A stretch of DNA of 64,000 nt from Erythroxylum novogranatense (Eukaryota > Streptophyta > Magnoliopsida > Malpighiales > Erythroxylaceae): the NCBI GenBank assembly GCA_029891385.1, contig JAIWQS010000113.1, forward strand, positions 37,114-101,113, written 5' to 3'. The notes beneath the pieces are model-generated. The model was not told the origin of the DNA. It saw only the letters and a program-made list of their open reading frames with translations, and made no database searches. Of this stretch, positions 20,662-32,555 are shown one piece after another (position 1 is the first letter of the stretch; the number at the start of each line of letters is the position of its first letter). A program made the position numbers and the translations under genes.

Positions 20662-22433
20662 AACATGAAGTTCATGAACTTGAAAACATTTGGCCCATAT
20701 GGCACATTTTTGAAAAACTTGACTTTCATGAGCATGCACCATTCATATGCAATTCTATCATCATTTCACAATTTCACAACCAAAAGTATATGCCAATGAT
20801 AATAACCCTTTCTCAAATCATGTGAAGGCAACATGTACCACAATTACGAAGCATTTAGCAATCATTCTCAAAAATTCATTTACAAAAAGCATGTGGAAAT
20901 TTGCAAGCACTCAAAGAACAATAAATGCTCTTTTATCAAGTAGTTGGAGAAATCAATTAATTGTATTTATTGTAAGAACATTTATAGCTTATTAACTCAA
21001 TTATAAAAATGTCACCCACCTTAATTCCTTGCTTGAAACTTGACTCAAATTGCCTCCCCTTGATCTTGATTCCTCTTGCCTCTCTTAATCTCCTTCATCC
21101 AAGGCAAAATCTTCAAATCAATAGACATCCAAATTGAACAACCCATAAGACATAATCACCAAAATTGGTCTTAGAAAACTTAAACTCATACCATTCTTAA
21201 GCCATAAGAACCAAAATCTCTCTAAAAAATCCAACAAATCAAAATCCATTCTTACCTTGAATCTTCACCAAATGAAGAATTTCTTGGCTTGAATGGAAGC
21301 TCTCATCTTCTTCCACCTTTTTCCTTCTTGAATCAACTTGAAATCCTTCTTGAAAACCAAGAAATGAAGAACCCTAGCTTTTCCTCTTTTTCTCCCCTCT
21401 TTCTCTCTTTTTCATGCTTCTCTCTTCTCTCTCTCTCTAATTCACGTTTTTGCTTCTTCTAAATGAAAGACCACTCTTTTCTTCTCCCTTTTATACCATT
21501 AATGATTGGACAATGTCCATTTTGCCCTTACTTATATGCCTTGCAACTTAAATGACTTAAGTGGTCTTTCAATTTTGCCCCTCATGCAAACTTATCACCT
21601 TAATACAATAATTCAATCAAACCATGCCATATGATCTTACTCAAATTAACATGCTAATTAACTCCCATTAACATGCTAATTAATTCCATAAAAATACCCT
21701 ATTAAGACCTCAAAATTCATTTAAATCATGCCTAACTCCTTCCGAAACTCAACACCTTTTCTAATCATGCAATTGAAGTAATTTGCTTGTACTTCCTTCT
21801 AGAGAAATGTTATTCATTGTCCTAATTTTCTAATGACATCAAAATCATTCAATTTGGTTCAGTAATCTGAAAATTATACCCAAACATTTCCAAACTGGTC
21901 TTATACTGAAATGATATTTTGTACTCAACTCCCATCCGAAAATTGACTTTCTTAAAGACTGAATTAAAACTCAATTTCATCAGACAATTTGTAGTCTTAT
22001 CTCTATAGTTTAATCCAAATTAAGAATCATCTCATTCGGATAACTAGAGCAAAAGTTATGGTTCAAACACTTTTGGACTGTTACTAAACCGAGACTGTAC
22101 ACTATACCAAACTTCACTCCATAAATTAAAAGTCTTAAGGACTGAATTGAAATTTGATTCCTTCAGATAACTTGTAGCTCCATGTCTCTAGTTTAGTTAG
22201 AAATAAGAATCAACTTATTTGGGACTCTACAAATCAAAATATCATCAAAATACTAAAGCATGTTCAGTAAAATATCCAACTCATACTCTATTTATTGATC
22301 CTCTCACTTTAAGTCAATCAATCTTTTCTACTTTATTTCAAATTCAAGAATTCTCCTTTTCTATACACATAAAGAATCGCCAAAAATTCCTCATTTAATA
22401 GTTCTAGCTTCCAAGGAAGTTCGAGGTCCAACA
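20662..22433 (-). repeat. G1 5' LTR, right part
   Basis: Continuation of the G1 LTR after Copia-2. It has stretches shared in order with the LARD2 LTRs: a CTACCCACCTCAATTCC-like block near 21010, a TTCTTGGCTTGAATGGAAGC-like block near 21280, CTTCTAGAGAAATGTT near 21795, and repeated TTGTAGTCTTATCTCTATAG-type sentences near 21990-22210. It ends at GGTCCAACA (22433). No coding sequence. Confidence 0.75.
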
Positions 22434-22887
22434 CTCAACACCATTTATGATCATGACAATCCACAACTTTGCATATTATTTCATTTCTCCACCATTAAAA
22501 GTCACATGCAAAATCACGAATCAAAGGACTTTTTAGGGTTGTAATGTAGGCAAAGGTAAGGTGAGATATATTTGGGTCAAGTAGCATAAAAGTCATCAAA
22601 GATAGTGAAACAAAGCAACACTCATCAAAAACTGGGTATCGTCAGCTATGACGAATGTAACATTTATATTTCACAATCCCATTCAACTCTCATACACCAA
22701 CCACATGAAGCATATATCAATCCGAAAGAATCAATCATACAATTTATGCCAATGAAATCAGAAGAGTGAACCTTCCAAGCTAATCTCTACCTCATATTCA
22801 ACATACTCAAATAACACACCCATTACAACTCTAGGAAGATGCATAAGCCATAAACAACTTTTCAACACATATGCAATTTTTCCTTGA

Positions 22888-23000
22888 TACATTTATTTTT
22901 TAAATTCTTTTTCTTTTCTTTTTTTCCTTTTCTTTTCTTGTTTTCTTTTTATTTTCTTTTCTCTTTTATTTTCTTTTTAATTTTCTTTCTTTTCCTTATA
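22888..23000. repeat. Polypyrimidine tract (about 110 bp)
   Basis: Almost only T and C with a few A, built of TTTTC/TTTCTTTT variants. On the element strand this is a long purine tract in the 3' part of the Athila element. It may be an extended polypurine region or simply low-complexity expansion; it could adopt triplex structure. Confidence 0.7.
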
Positions 23001-23518
23001 AAAATTAAAGTAAACTACATCAACATGAGAATTTCAATGATAAGACATAAACTAACATCCTAACATTATAACCAACCCTCACTTATGTACACTCCCACAC
23101 TTAGAATTTTGTACATCTACACACTCAATAGTCACCAATGTTCCACTAGCTTTATGACTTAGGTAGGACATTTGGTTAAGTTTAAAAGCATAAAATGTGA
23201 TTTATACAAAAAGAAAGACTAAAGCTCAAAAGGGTTTATCAAGGAAAAAATCATGTCAATAGGGTAGGTTATTTGGCTAGTGTAGCTTGCGAAAAACAAA
23301 GAATGACTAATCATATCCATATTAATGCATGTGATAAAAATGTGGTCTTGAATAGAAATTCAACGCGAAATCAAGATGTACATGTCATGAAGGTCCCACA
23401 TCATCAAAAGGCAATAAGACTGATATAGATGTGTGAGTTAAATAAGGCTCAAAATCTTACCGACTTTATCTACCATTAGTCACTACTCTTATAAAGATAA
23501 TGCACATTAACAAACCAC

Positions 23519-23560
23519 AAGAGCAAAAGTACATGTCAAATTTTGCTATGAATTTTACTA
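23519..23560. repeat. 42-bp direct repeat flanking the truncated LTR, left copy
   Basis: Starts AAGAGCAAAAGTACATG and ends TTTTACTA. A copy with a few mismatches is at 26047-26088, immediately after the LTR end. It is far longer than a 5-bp target duplication. Confidence 0.85.
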
Positions 23561-26044
23561 TTATCGGGTTAACTAAATTAAAAAATAGTATACTATGTAC
23601 CACTTCCATCCAGAAATTCAATATCTTAGAGAAAGAATTGAAATTCGATATCTTGATACAATTTGTAGGCCTATATTCCTAGTTTATTCTAAATTAAAAT
23701 TCATATTATTTGGAATCCTACAGATCAAGATATCACCAAAATACTGAAGCATGTTTAGTAAAAATATCTAATTCATACTCTTCCCACCGATTCCCTCACT
23801 TAGATTCAATTAATCTCTTTGAAATCAAAACCAAAAGCTATAAATTTTTGTGGAGAGATAGAAAAATGTGTTAGGAATCCAATGCTTCAAAAATCAGGTC
23901 ATTTAGAGGTCGGATGAAAAAAGTTATGGTCAAAATAATAAAACATGTACAGGTTGGAAGGAGGACTTGTGGGTCTTCGCGATTTTTGCCCTCTTTCTCC
24001 CTTTTTCTCTTCTCCAGACCTGTTTGGTAAAATAGGCATAACTTTTTCTACAAAAATTAGATTAAGGTGATTCAAAAACTATTGTAAAGACGAATTCTAT
24101 ACCTATAATTTCCATGAAGACCTCAGAAACAAAATTTGCCTCTATAAGGGTTAAAATTTCAAACCAAAGCAACTGTCCCGAATGCCCATCCTATGTAATA
24201 TCGCAGACTTCTAAATATCATATCTCTCAACTCAGATATCCAAAAATTTCATACTTTATATAAATGGAAAGAAAAAAGAAAGATCTACAACTTTCATGAA
24301 GATATTTTGTCAAAATCTACCTTAATCAATACAGTAAATTAACGGAAGTTTCAGATTAAAAACTTAACACTGTTACTATTCATTCCCAATTCTCAACTCA
24401 TTTAATTCATCATCTCAACGGATAAATTGTTCAAAGATACCAAATTTTGACTCATCATCATCTATGCACATTTGAAATTCCTCACTTGCTCATAAACACC
24501 CAAAATATAACACATTCCCATACACTCAAAAATATAATACACCATAAACATTCATCCACAACTTTTGCTGCACCTAGTTCTCATTTTCACATCAAAACTT
24601 GAGACTCTTAAAAAAAAAATTTAAACTCAATGTCTTCATACGAAAGGTAGTCATATGTCTCTAGTTTAATCTAAACTAAAAATCATATCAATTTAATAAC
24701 TATAGAAAAAGTTATGGCTAATAAACTGAAGCATATTCAGAGATCATGTTGCTGCTAAAATTTTTAAAGATTTTTGAACTTTCAATATTTTACATCTAAC
24801 TCATCTTATACCTAAATTATCCCTTCCATTTAATTTCCTCATCAATATCTACCCAATTCACTCAATATATAAATCACAAACAATTCATGATATATATTTG
24901 ATCATTAACCTAAAAACAAAGCATCAAACATGTACTCATTCATCATAATTTTTTGCACTCACCCTAACACCATTATATGCAACATCTAACTTCAAAAACA
25001 TCTCTATAACACATTATACAACATTAATCATCATACATATACAAAAACAAGAAATTTACCTAGGTTTTTCATCATTCACGACATATTCATACACAAAACT
25101 CTATTTCATGTCATTAACCTCTAACTATCACCATAATTGTTTCATTTAACCAAACCCATGATATTTAACAATCTACTGACTTGATTTAATTCCAAACTCT
25201 ACAAATCTCACTCAACCCTAGCTCCCAAGCATCCCATGTTCTTCATCTTCTAAAGCGGGGGTAAAGGTAGGCTTTTCTTATGGCAAATTGAAGAAACAAT
25301 AAGATGGAAGTAGCACTTGATAGATGGGAACAAGATGTAATGTTAGTAAGGTTAGAAGAGAATGAAGAAAATGAAAATGGAGGAGAAGAAGAGAGCAAGT
25401 CACAAAGAAGGAGAGGAAAACAAGAATAAAAACTTACTTGGTTTTTTAATTTAAAAGGTGCATCGTGGAAGACAACAAAAGGGCGGGCCTTTAATTAAAA
25501 AATAATGGTTTAAGACATGGTTAGCAAGTGACACTTGTCACTTGCCACATGTCCCATTTCTAAGGCATTAGGTTGGTTTCTTTCCAATCAAATTTCAATT
25601 TCTACTCCAATTTTCCCCAAATTTTCAATGGCACTTGTTAAAATTCCTAAAGTCATTTATAAAAATTTCCATTGCCATTTGACAGTAAATTTCACTACCA
25701 TTTATCATTTGTCTTGTCACTTGGCATTTTTCCTAGTCCAAAAATTTTCTCAAATTTTAAAAATTTTCCTAAAATTCTCCTAAATTTCTAAATCAACCAT
25801 TTCACTTTCCAAATCAATTTTCAACACATACAAACCAAAATTCTCAATAACAATCACATTTATAAACAATTATACCCGGAATTATTCATGAATGCATGTA
25901 CACTTGTTTTCATGTGAGATAAATTCACTATTCATGTATATGTGTATTGCATATTATGCATAAGCATGAAGAAGCATTTCTAAGCCTCTCATTAATCCCT
26001 TATATTTACTATTTTAACCTTCCTATAGGTAATGGGATGTTACA
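23561..26044 (-). repeat. Truncated gypsy LTR in the Athila element
   Basis: The right end is a normal LTR end (GGGATGTTACA at 26044), but the left end has no TG terminus: LTR-like sequence starts abruptly at 23561 within 'TTATCGGG'. Internal blocks match other gypsy LTRs here (TTGTAGGCCTATATTCCTAG near 23665, CATGTTTAGTAAAAATATC near 23750, CAAAATTTGCCTCTATAAGGG near 24130). Repeated sentences ending in 'TTTCATGAAGA' at 24110, 24292 and elsewhere reflect the ~200-bp internal units. No coding potential. Confidence 0.75.
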
Positions 26045-26046
26045 AT

Positions 26047-26088
26047 AAGAGCAAAAGTACATGCAAAATTTTGCTATAGATTTTACTA
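26047..26088. repeat. 42-bp direct repeat flanking the truncated LTR, right copy
   Basis: Partner of 23519-23560, starting three bases after the LTR end at 26044. The mismatches show that the two copies have diverged or were not identical at the time of insertion. Confidence 0.85.
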
Positions 26089-26453
26089 ATCAATTCACAC
26101 TCTAATTATGATTAAATAATCTTAAAAGCAATAGAAAACAAGAAAATTTTTGATTTTGTTCGTTTAATTTTGAAAACCGTCTAAGAAGTCACATTAAGCT
26201 CAAAAACGTGCATTAATGAAAACATGCATTAAAACTAAATGTGCATTAATAAAAACATGCATTAAAACTAATGTACCCCACCCCCATACTTAAAACTTGC
26301 ATTGTCCTCATTGTAAAATCAAATGCAAGAAATGGAGTAGCTAACAAAAATAAGAAATGCGAGAATGTAAAAGACAAAAATTAAGTTCCCTTGTGTTGCC
26401 TCCCAAACATCGCCTTTGTTTAATGTTGTTGGCTCGACCTCTAGTTGCATGCT

Positions 26454-27600
26454 TTAAGTGACACTAGTCACATCCTCTAGCATCAACACCTCCAAATCCT
26501 CCGTTTGGAAGCCCTTATAATGCGACTTTAAGCGATGACCATTCACTCGGAATGTCTTGTTAGTTTTGAGGTTCTGTATCTCCACTGCACCAAAAGGAAA
26601 GACATGAGTGATAACAAATGGACCAACCCAACGGGAACGCAACTTAATAGGAAAGAGCTTGAGTTTGGAATGATATAGTAACACTTTCTGGGCCACTGAG
26701 AAACTTTTCCTCGAAATCATCTTATCATGAAAAGCTTTCATCCTCTCCTTATATATCACTTCATTTTGATATGACTCATTCCTCATCTCTTCCAACTCCT
26801 GAAGCTGCAACTTCCTATGCACTCCCGCATCATCTAAGTGCATGTTGCATCTTTTGATAGCCCAATATCCCTTATGTTGTAATTCCACTAGAAGATGTCA
26901 TGGCTTTCCAAACACTAGCCTGTACGGCAACATTCCAATCGGGGTTTTGTAAGCCGTCTGGTAGGCCCACAATGCATTTTCCAGTCTTACACTCCAATCC
27001 TTCCTATTGGGTTGCACAGTTTTCTCCAGGATTAACTTAATTTCTCGATTCAAGACTTCAGCTTGCCCATTGGATTGAAGATGGTAAGCAGTAGAAATTT
27101 TGTGTGTGATGTGATATTTTCTGAACATTGTTTCCATCACCCTGTTGCAAAAGTGGGTTCCTTTGTCATTAATGACAGCTTTCGATATCCTGAACCTAGA
27201 AAGAATGTTAGCCTTGACAAAATCTACAGCAACCTTAGCATCGTTAATCCTAGTGACTTTTGCTTCCACCCATTTAGAAACATAATTAACCGTAAGCAAT
27301 ATATATGTAAAGACAAAAGATGGAGGGAAAGGTCCCATAAAATCAATGCCCCAAACATAAAAAAATTCATAGAAAAATAAAGAGGTTTGTGGCAATTGAT
27401 TCTTACGGGATAGGTTACCTGACCGTTGACATCTATCACAGGATTTGCAGAAGGTATATGCATCTTTGAACAATGTTCTCCAATAAAAGCCGCTCTCCAA
27501 AATTTTTTGAGCTGTTCATTTTACTCCAAAATGTCCTCCGCAAGCGTACAAATGGTAGAGGGCTAAAATTGATAATGATTCATTTTTCAATACACACCTC
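26454..27600 (-). pseudogene. Athila-type integrase
   Basis: ORF 27500-26898 and ORF 26888-26454 are in the same frame and separated by one TGA (26898-26900) where related integrases have Cys. Upstream another TGA near 27520 follows the GGHFG of the zinc module. Visible features are CKSCDRCQR of the zinc module; GIDFMGPF, INDKGTHFCN and NGQAEVLNREIK carrying the DDE residues; WAYQTAYKTPIGMLPY; and the C-terminal KLKLFPIKLRSRWVGPF block with KTNKTFRVNGHRLK. The Asp-containing motif is usually SDGGTHFCN, so INDKG shows some decay. The enzyme would insert the element cDNA. Confidence 0.9.
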
Positions 27601-27626
27601 CTGATAACTTAATCTGCACAGTGCCT

Positions 27627-28300
27627 CTAAAGATAGGGGTCATCCCATACATAGTACTTCACTTCACTTCGTAGCTTATCCCTTTGAGCCTTTAACAAAC
27701 CAACAGGTAATTCGTTAGTTACTAAAAAATTGACAATGTCTGCATACCATGGTGGTGTCGCATCGGCAGAAAATAATTGCTCTTCTGGAAAGCTTTCTCG
27801 TAGAGGGATATCATCTTCTTCCTTTATCAAACGACTGAGATGATTTGCCACCACGTTTTCTGCCCCCTTCTTATCTCTAATCTCAAAGTCGAATTCTTGT
27901 AGGAGGAGAATCTATCTAATTAGCCTCGGTTTTGTTTCTTTCTTTGTAAGTAAGTATCGTAAAACTGCATGGTCAGAATAAACAATCACTTTAGCACCAA
28001 GCAAATACGATCAAAAATTTTCCAAAGCAAAAACCACAGATAACAATTCTTTTTCAATAGTGGGAAAAATACAATTGAGCTGGATTTAAAGTCTTTGAAG
28101 CATAGTAAATTGCATGCAAAACTTTTCCCACTTTTTGTTCTAGAACTGCCCCCATTACATAATCGCTCGCATTATACATGATCTCGAATGGGAGGTTCCA
28201 GTCTGGCAGTTGAATCACCAGTGGGGATATCAAAAGCTTCTTAAGTTTGTTAAATGCTTCTTTGCACCTCTCGTCGAACTCGAAGGAGACATCTTGTTGA
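27627..28300 (-). pseudogene. Athila-type RNase H and link to integrase
   Basis: ORF 27854-27627 starts MVANHLSRL (the usual VADHLSRL end of RNase H) and runs through IPLRESFPEEQLF and PWYADIVNFLV to KYYVWDDPYL before the integrase zinc module. From 27855 to 28300 the RNase H core is readable only in shifted frames ([13 protein letters not shown] near 27945, SDYVMGAVLEQ-like near 28150) and has several stops. Confidence 0.8.
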
Positions 28301-28308
28301 AGAAGCTT

Positions 28309-29040
28309 TCATAGTGGTGTGGCTATCTTCGAAAAGTCCTTAATGAATCTCCGATAAAAACTTGTATACCCAAGAAAAGAACGCACTTCCCTAACAGTAG
28401 AGGGGTAAGGTAAAGAAGAAATGATATTAACTTTGGACTTGTTTACTTCAATACCCTTAGTAGATATCACATGACCTAGAACTACACCTTGGTCCACCAT
28501 AAAATGACATTTTTCCCAATTCAATACAAGGTTAGTTTCTATACATCGTTTCAAGATGATGGCAGGATTCTCAAGACATTCATCAAAAGAAGATCTATAC
28601 ACACTAAAATCGTCCATGAATACCTCAATACTTCTCAACATATTCAGAAAAAATGCTTACTATACACCTTTGGAACATGGCAGGTGCATTACACAATTCG
28701 AATGACATCCTTCGATAGGCAAATGTACCAAATGGGCATGTAAATGTGGTCTTCTCCTGATCTTCTAGTGTGATCAGGATCTGAAGATAACCTGAAAAGC
28801 CATCTAAAAAGCAATAATAGTCATAACCAGCCCATCTCTCAAGCATTTGATCAATAAAAGGAAGGGGAAAGTGATCTTTACGAGTATCAGCATTTAACTT
28901 TCTATAATCAATGCATACTCACCACCCGGTTTGCACTCAGGTGGGAATCAACTCACCTTCCTCGTTTGTCACAACAGTGATTCCAGACTTCTTTGGAACC
29001 ACCTGGATAGGACTTACCCACTTACTGTCAGAAATAGGGT
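28309..29040 (-). pseudogene. Athila-type reverse transcriptase (frameshifted, 5' end cut by G2)
   Basis: ORF 28846-28625 has MLERWAGYDYYCFLDGFSGY with a catalytic Asp, and TFTCPFGTFAYRRM. ORF 28641-28309 has the active site FMDDFSVY and KCHFMVDQGVVLGHVIS, then FLGYTSFYRRFIKDFSKIA. The two overlap out of frame by a small indel near 28635. Upstream (28847-29040) translated pieces such as PLPFIDQ and WVVPKKSGITVV are N-terminal reverse transcriptase. The domain stops at the G2 LTR junction (29048). Confidence 0.9.
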
Positions 29041-29769
29041 AGATAATATTGGACCCCGAACTTTTCTTAGAAATCTAGAACTAATAAATGAGAAATGTCT
29101 ATAGGTTCATATTTTGCTTTGTTGTTTTTAGTGGATAAGAGATTTTGAAATGAGAAGAATTAAGGTGAAAGTTAGAAGTAGAATGAAAGAAAAAATGAAG
29201 TTGAATTTGTGTAGTAAGTTGATGAAGAATATGTATATATGTGTAAGTTCTGTTATTGGTATTCATGATTAATCATGGATTATAAATTTCTTTATAGAAG
29301 ATATTGATTTGAAATGAAGTTAAGAATGAGGAGTAAATAAAGTAGAAAATGTTATTTTACTATGATTTGTGTTAAGGAAAGATTGTGAAACAAAATGGGT
29401 GGTTGATCTGGAAAATTTTAGCCGCAACATTTTCTCTAGTTATCCAAATGAGATGATTCTTAATTTAGATTAAACTAGAAACAGATGAATACATTTGTTA
29501 TATAGACATCGAATTTAAATTCTGTCTTTAAAAATCTCAACAATTTGCCATGAAGTTGAGAATTGGGTACAGTACATTGGTGGATGAATGTAAATTCGTG
29601 TTTTGAATTCGAGGGCAATTCTAGATTGATCTAGGCTAGATTAGTTAAAGTTGTCTTCTAGAAAGTTGTATATTATCTTTTTATCTTTCCAAAGATATAT
29701 AGGATGGAATTTTTAGACTTTGGAGTCAAAAGTTATGGTCCTTATAAGGGAAGATGTATCTTCTATGTT

Positions 29770-30000
29770 TTGCTTATTTTATGTTTTGCTTCTTCTGTGA
29801 TGACATGTCATATGTGTTTTGCTTCCTCAGTGTTTTGCTTTTTCTGCTTTTTGTTTCTTCTGTGTTTTGTTTCTTCTAATTTTTGCTTCTTCTGTGTTTC
29901 TCTTCTTCTGGTTTTTGTTTCTTCCGTGTTTTGCTTCTTTTGCTTTTTACTTTTTCTGTGTTTTGCTTTTTCTGCTTTTTGCTTCTTCTGCTTTTTCGCC
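29770..30000. repeat. TTTTGCTTCTTCTGTG simple-repeat insert in the G2 LTR
   Basis: About 230 bp made of imperfect GTTTTGCTTCTTCT and TTTTTGTTTCTTCTGTG words, with one TGACATGTCA palindrome near 29801-29810. It follows the AAAAGTTATGGTCC motif (29730). The ORFs over it encode Cys/Phe repeats and are artefacts. The LARD1 LTRs hold the same type of repeat in reverse orientation at the comparable place. Confidence 0.8.
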
Positions 30001-30003
30001 AGG

Positions 30004-30760
30004 CCTATCTTCTGCTCCATTTTTGACCCCTTTAGAAGATAGAATCTGTCTTTGAGGTCTTCATAAAAGTTGTAGATCTTGAAGTCTTCTTTCGAACCAT
30101 CTAAAGCACACATTAATCTGATATCTTTAGGAAAAATTATAGCAATTTTCCCCATTCATCTGTCTTTTTCCATTCGTCTGCTTTTTTCTTTGGTTTCGTG
30201 TGTACCTATCTTCTACTCCATTTTTGACCCTCCCAAAGATAGAATCTGTCTTTGAGGTCTTCTTAAAAGTTGTAGATATTGAAGTTTTCTTTCTAACAAT
30301 ATAAAGAATATCTTAATTCAATATCTTTAGGGAAAGTTATAGTAATTTTCCTCATTCATTTGTCTTTTTCCATTTGTCTGCTTTTTCCTTTGGCTTTGTC
30401 TGATCCTATCTTCTGCTCCATTTTTGACCCTTCAGAAGATAGAATATATCTTTGAGGTCTCTTCAAAGTTGTAGATATTGAAGTCCTCTTTCAAGCCATA
30501 TAAAGAAACACTTAATATGATATATGTATGGAAAGTTATAGCAATTTTTCCTATTCATCATCTTTTCTATTAAATGCGCTTTTTCCTTTGGCTTAAATCG
30601 ATCTTATCTTCCACTCCATTTTTGATCCTTCAAAAGATAGAATCTGCCTTGAAGGTCTTCATAAAAATTGTAGATCTTGAAGTTTTCTTTTATTTCATCT
30701 AAAGAACACCTTAATCCACGTTCTCTAGAGGAAGTTTTACTATTTGTACCAATACAAGTT
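30004..30760. repeat. Four tandem copies of a ~200-bp unit in the G2 LTR
   Basis: Units start at 30004, 30205, 30405 and 30603. Each begins with CTATCTTCTGCTCCATTTTT, continues with GATAGAATCTGTCTTTGAGG and TTGTAGATCTTGAAG, and ends in pyrimidine-rich sequence (CTGCTTTTTCCTTTGG). The period is 198-201 bp. Divergence between units is visible in every line. Related units occur in the other gypsy LTRs. Confidence 0.85.
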
Positions 30761-32149
30761 CAATATGATTGGGGAACATTTTTCTAAAAGAAAGCGTTAT
30801 GTCAAAATGTTCAAGGGTATTTTTGGCAAGATACTTAAGCATAAAAGACATAAAGCATAAATGGAAGGGAAAATAGGACATTTCTCGATCACTAAGGGTA
30901 TAATTGGAAGAAGAAGTATTGTCTTGTAGTTTTAAGAAGAGAGGAGAACGAAAATTGAAGAAGAAAAAAGGGAGTGTCATGAAAAGAGAGAGAAATACAA
31001 AGAGAAGAAGAGAATGTGAGAAACAAGAGAAAACAAACTAGGGTTTCAATTGTGTTAACCTTCAAGAGAGATTTTGGAGTTGTTCAAGAAAGGAAAAAAG
31101 AAGAGGAAGAGAAGAGCTTCCCTTTGAGCTAAAGATCTCTTCATTTGGTGAAGAATTAAGGTAAGACCATTTTGAATCTTTTGGATTTTTGGAAGGATTT
31201 TAGTCCATATAGTTTAGGAAATGCTCGGGCTTAAGCATTCTAAAATCAATTTTAGTGATTTTGCATTGTGGGGTTTTTTTTTTGGATTCCTATTAAATGA
31301 AACTTGGTTTATTTTAGGGAACCAAGAGAATCCTACCCAAGAGCAAGGAAAAAGACAACATTGACTTGGATTTTTGCAAGCGAATTAGGTGGGTACAGTT
31401 ATTGTGTGATTGGAAAAATTCTTGCCTATGTGTGGATATGTGTTAAATTGTTGAAATTGACCTATTGATAATATGTAACACCCCACTTCCGCATGACTCG
31501 AACCCGACATCGATGGTGATATCCGAGTCCGAGGTCCGCGAGGGTGGCGTGCTAAAACCTTAACACATTCATAAATCGGTATTAAAAAAATTTTTGAACC
31601 ACAAACATTTTATGCAGAAATCGATACTCAAATTGGGCCCATTTCATTCATAAACATTTTTAATCCACACAATAAAGTCAATAAAATTTCAATGCCATTT
31701 GGGCCCATTACAAAAATAGAAGACTTGTAGTCAAAATTTCATTACACTTCAAAATCATTTACTAACATTTCCAATTTGGAAAGTTGATACAATCATTACT
31801 GAGAACACAATCTGATATAAATACAAGAAATAAGAATGCAGTTGCGAACTGATCCTGAACTTTATCCTTCATTTAAGCTGCAGGTATACTTCTGTTGGCC
31901 TAACGGGGTATTCTTCTGATCTGAAAAATAGTTGCAAATTTTGGATGAGTTTTGTGAACTCAATGAGTAACCATCATTGATGGCTCACCCAGTCACATAA
32001 CACATAAATTCACGTATTGCACATTTCACACTATTTCACTTTCACACTTCATCTTCAATGAATATCGATCTTATAATGCTATATGCATGAGACTCACATT
32101 CGTTCTTATTATTGTGACCGAGTGCCTATCACACACTTATATGAATACT

Positions 32150-32555
32150 AGCCCATAGGGCTCAGTCAGAACAGAATTTTAGAGCATAGCTCTATGTACA
32201 GAACATATATCAAGTAGCATAGCTTTACGTGCACAATCAGAAATTACAAAGCAAGGTTCTACGTGGAAGCGCTTCTTACTGGCAACTCAAGTCACAACGC
32301 CTTTATCTGAACATGCATTTTATGAAATACATCAATCACATTTGCACATATCATCGGACCGTAGTCCGACATTCAACATCAAGTTGAGAATCAATCTTTC
32401 ATTCATATGCAAATGCACATTAAAAAACACACTTATCATTGGACCGTAGTCCGGCATTTACAAATCACATTATGCATACTTATTTCATCTCATTCACATA
32501 CAATGAGCACTTCAATATTTCTTTTATGCAACACATTCATCGGACCTCCTGTTTG
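32150..32555. repeat. Series of short inverted repeats in the LARD1 LTR
   Basis: Perfect stems with 3-4 base loops: AGCCC-ATA-GGGCT (32150-32162), TAGAGC-ATA-GCTCTA (32180-32194), CGGAC-CGTA-GTCCG (32355-32368), GGAC-CGTA-GTCC (32441-32452), and a decayed CGGAC…GTTTG near 32542. The 5' LTR has counterparts: GGAGC-AAA-GCTCC (39473-39485), CGGAC-CGTA-GTCCG (39580-39593) and CGGAC-CTCCT-GTCCG (39766-39780). A structured RNA leader or DNA binding sites are possible; neither is shown. Confidence 0.8.

Larger units (their letters stand above)
6196..22433 (-). mobile_element. G1: gypsy-type element, 5' LTR and internal scrap, split by Copia-2
   Basis: The LTR runs from 6312 (TATTGGACC, a TG to TA decayed start) to 22433 (GGTCCAACA). 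It is interrupted by Copia-2 with its CACTT duplication and is about 3.8 kb without it. A primer site lies at 6296-6307, so the element faces left, and only 6196-6311 of its internal region survives before Copia-1. The right part matches the LARD2 LTR in motif order (CTAGAGAAATGTT block near 21795 against 44045). The left part, 6312-7500, has the 'AGTTATGACC, palindrome, tandem unit' module placed before the GGTGAGCTC block, unlike LARD2. The element is probably Tekay/Del-type by LTR resemblance; no coding sequence of it is present. Confidence 0.7.
22434..29047 (-). mobile_element. Athila-type gypsy element, degraded and interrupted
   Basis: Minus-strand pol with reverse transcriptase (about 29030-28309), RNase H, integrase (27600-26454), then a non-coding 3' region to 22434. 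The integrase tail (KTNKTFRVNGHRLK, GPFVITHVFPFGAVEI) and the link region (PWYADIVNFLVTNELP, SEVKYYVWDDPYL) are characteristic of the plant Athila lineage. The 5' part (gag, protease, 5' LTR) is cut off at 29047 by G2, and the 3' end is limited by G1 at 22433. A truncated gypsy LTR interrupts it at 23561-26044. Stretches 22434-23518 and 26089-26453 hold no ORF; phrases such as CTCCCACACTTAG near 23092 and CACCCCCATACTTAAAAC near 26280 are typical of the non-coding 3' part of such elements. Confidence 0.8.

Noticed and set aside
29704..30155. ORFs rich in Cys and Phe, or in Lys and Gln, on the two strands
   Set aside because: Produced by the TTCTT/AGAAG simple repeat in the G2 LTR.
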